DNA of 64,000 nt, taken from the NCBI GenBank assembly GCA_006247105.1, contig CM016928.1, positions 1,178,001 to 1,242,000 on the forward strand, given 5' to 3'. This DNA comes from Giardia muris (lineage: Eukaryota; Fornicata; Diplomonadida; Hexamitidae). The notes under the pieces are model-generated. The model was not told the DNA's origin. It worked only from the letters and a program-made list of their open reading frames with translations, and did no database searches. Of the stretch, positions 63,442-64,000 are shown piece by piece. Positions within the stretch are counted from its first letter, which is position 1. Each line of letters starts with the position of its first letter. Made by a program: the position numbers and the translations under genes.

Positions 63442-64000
63442 CACTTCCCCCTGCACCCGAACCACCAACCGAGGAAGCCCCCGAGGCCTCCCAGGACCAG
63501 AAGGACGGCGATGACGATCCCCGCAATGGCACCCCCAGAGAGCCCCGAAGAGCTGGAGGAGGGGACGGCACTGCACTTCCCGTCGGTCGGAGCACTCCCG
63601 TCCCAGCACGTGATGCAGGCCGAGGCGGAGCACGTCGTGCAGCCACTGGGGCAGGCCTTGCAGTCAGAGGAGGAGGCGACGGAGGTCGTGTTGTAGTACC
63701 CGAGACCGCAGGACGTGCAGGTGGTGGCAGAGGAGCATGCCCCACACCCGGCCGGACAGAGGGTGAAGACGCCATTGGAGAGGGGGAAGGGGGAGCCATT
63801 GGCAGCAGTAGTGCACTTCCCATTGGAGGCCGATGAGCACAGCTTGCTCCCGACCGAAGTCCCAGGATTGGTGGCCGCAGGATAGCAGCCCCCCTCGAAG
63901 AGGAAGTAGGTCGTCGAACAGTTCTCGCACCTCGTGGCGGTCCCGTCGACAGGAGTCCCGTCGGCCTTCTTGCAGACGTCGTTGGTGGTCGTCCTCGAGA
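63441..64000 (-). CDS. variant-specific surface protein, C-terminal part (5' partial)
   Basis: The last 185 residues of a VSP; the gene continues past the right edge. Visible CXXC motifs include CENC, CGAC, CTSC, CKAC, CTTC and CITC, with repeating GYY and CPSGC elements. A Ser-rich spacer leads to a transmembrane helix (GGAIAGIVIAVLLVLGGLGG) and a short tail FGCRGK then stop. VSPs coat the trophozoite and switch for antigenic variation. The tail lacks the final Ala of the CRGKA of G. intestinalis. The frame has no internal stop in this part. Confidence 0.92.
   Translation of the reverse strand, partial: SRTTTNDVCKKADGTPVDGTATRCENCSTTYFLFEGGCYPAATNPGTSVGSKLCSSASNGKCTTAANGSPFPLSNGVFTLCPAGCGACSSATTCTSCGLGYYNTTSVASSSDCKACPSGCTTCSASACITCWDGSAPTDGKCSAVPSSSSSGLSGGAIAGIVIAVLLVLGGLGGFLGWWFGCRGK

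Noticed and set aside
63437..63823. Pro/Ser-rich open frame overlapping the VSP tail
   Set aside because: Alternative frame of the VSP coding strand; the VSP frame with CXXC motifs, TM helix and CRGK tail is clearly the real one.

Overview
The window looks like nuclear chromosomal DNA of a diplomonad, most probably a Giardia species. Reasons: nearly every gene is a single uninterrupted ORF with an ATG start; spacers are often only 3-60 bp and several coding regions overlap; starts are often preceded by a short A/T-rich stretch instead of a TATA-type promoter; stop codons sometimes sit inside an AGTRAAY poly(A) signal; and the gene set includes NEK kinases with C-terminal ankyrin repeats, ankyrin '21.1'-type proteins and a cysteine-rich variant-specific surface protein (VSP) tail. 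The VSP ends in CRGK followed directly by a stop, not the CRGKA of G. intestinalis, which fits a non-intestinalis species; G. muris is my best guess (inference). I recognised no tRNA, rRNA, CRISPR array, transposon or convincing spliceosomal intron.

Layout. 1-7.1 kb: 3' part of a PROPPIN/Atg18-like WD40 protein and a type III PI 4-kinase. 7.2-15.8 kb: a small unknown gene, BRX1, CCT-alpha, an ODA-docking coiled-coil protein, a large helical-repeat protein (possibly SCC3-like) and an ER cyclophilin. 16.1-22.2 kb: a TAF7-like protein, a NEK kinase with ankyrin repeats, an ankyrin-RING protein and a deoxynucleoside kinase. 22.2-28.1 kb (minus strand): a helical unknown, a membrane-anchored HECT ubiquitin ligase, a Nup93/Nic96-like protein and an EF-hand protein. 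28.2-32.3 kb: a second NEK-ankyrin kinase, a multipass membrane protein and a short ankyrin protein. 32.7-40.7 kb: densely packed housekeeping genes (zinc finger, Aha1-N, 4-TM protein, U1A/U2B''-like RRM, RPL10, p23, GWT1/PIG-W, UTP6, CCDC81-like HU protein, unknown, p24/TMED). 40.9-56.5 kb: a second ankyrin-RING protein, a 1498-aa LRR-like protein and the 3077-aa NOT1 scaffold of CCR4-NOT. 56.5-62.7 kb (minus strand): two small unknowns, a Tul1/Dsc-like multipass RING ligase and the Rqc2/NEMF homologue. 63-64 kb: a VSP fragment and the 3' end of a VSP gene running off the window.

Themes. Four candidate ubiquitin ligases of three architectures (membrane HECT, two ankyrin-RING, membrane RING-H2) and the ribosome quality-control factor Rqc2 make protein quality control the strongest functional thread. 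The most unusual items are the HECT enzyme with N-terminal membrane helices, two ankyrin proteins with identically spaced IAP/Mind-bomb-like RINGs, a Tul1-like RING whose last zinc ligand is Asp, a TAF7 candidate and a minimal U1A/U2B''-like RRM protein. All functional names come from reading motifs; no database search was run. Start codons were restricted to ATG, which shortens several open frames at their 5' ends.
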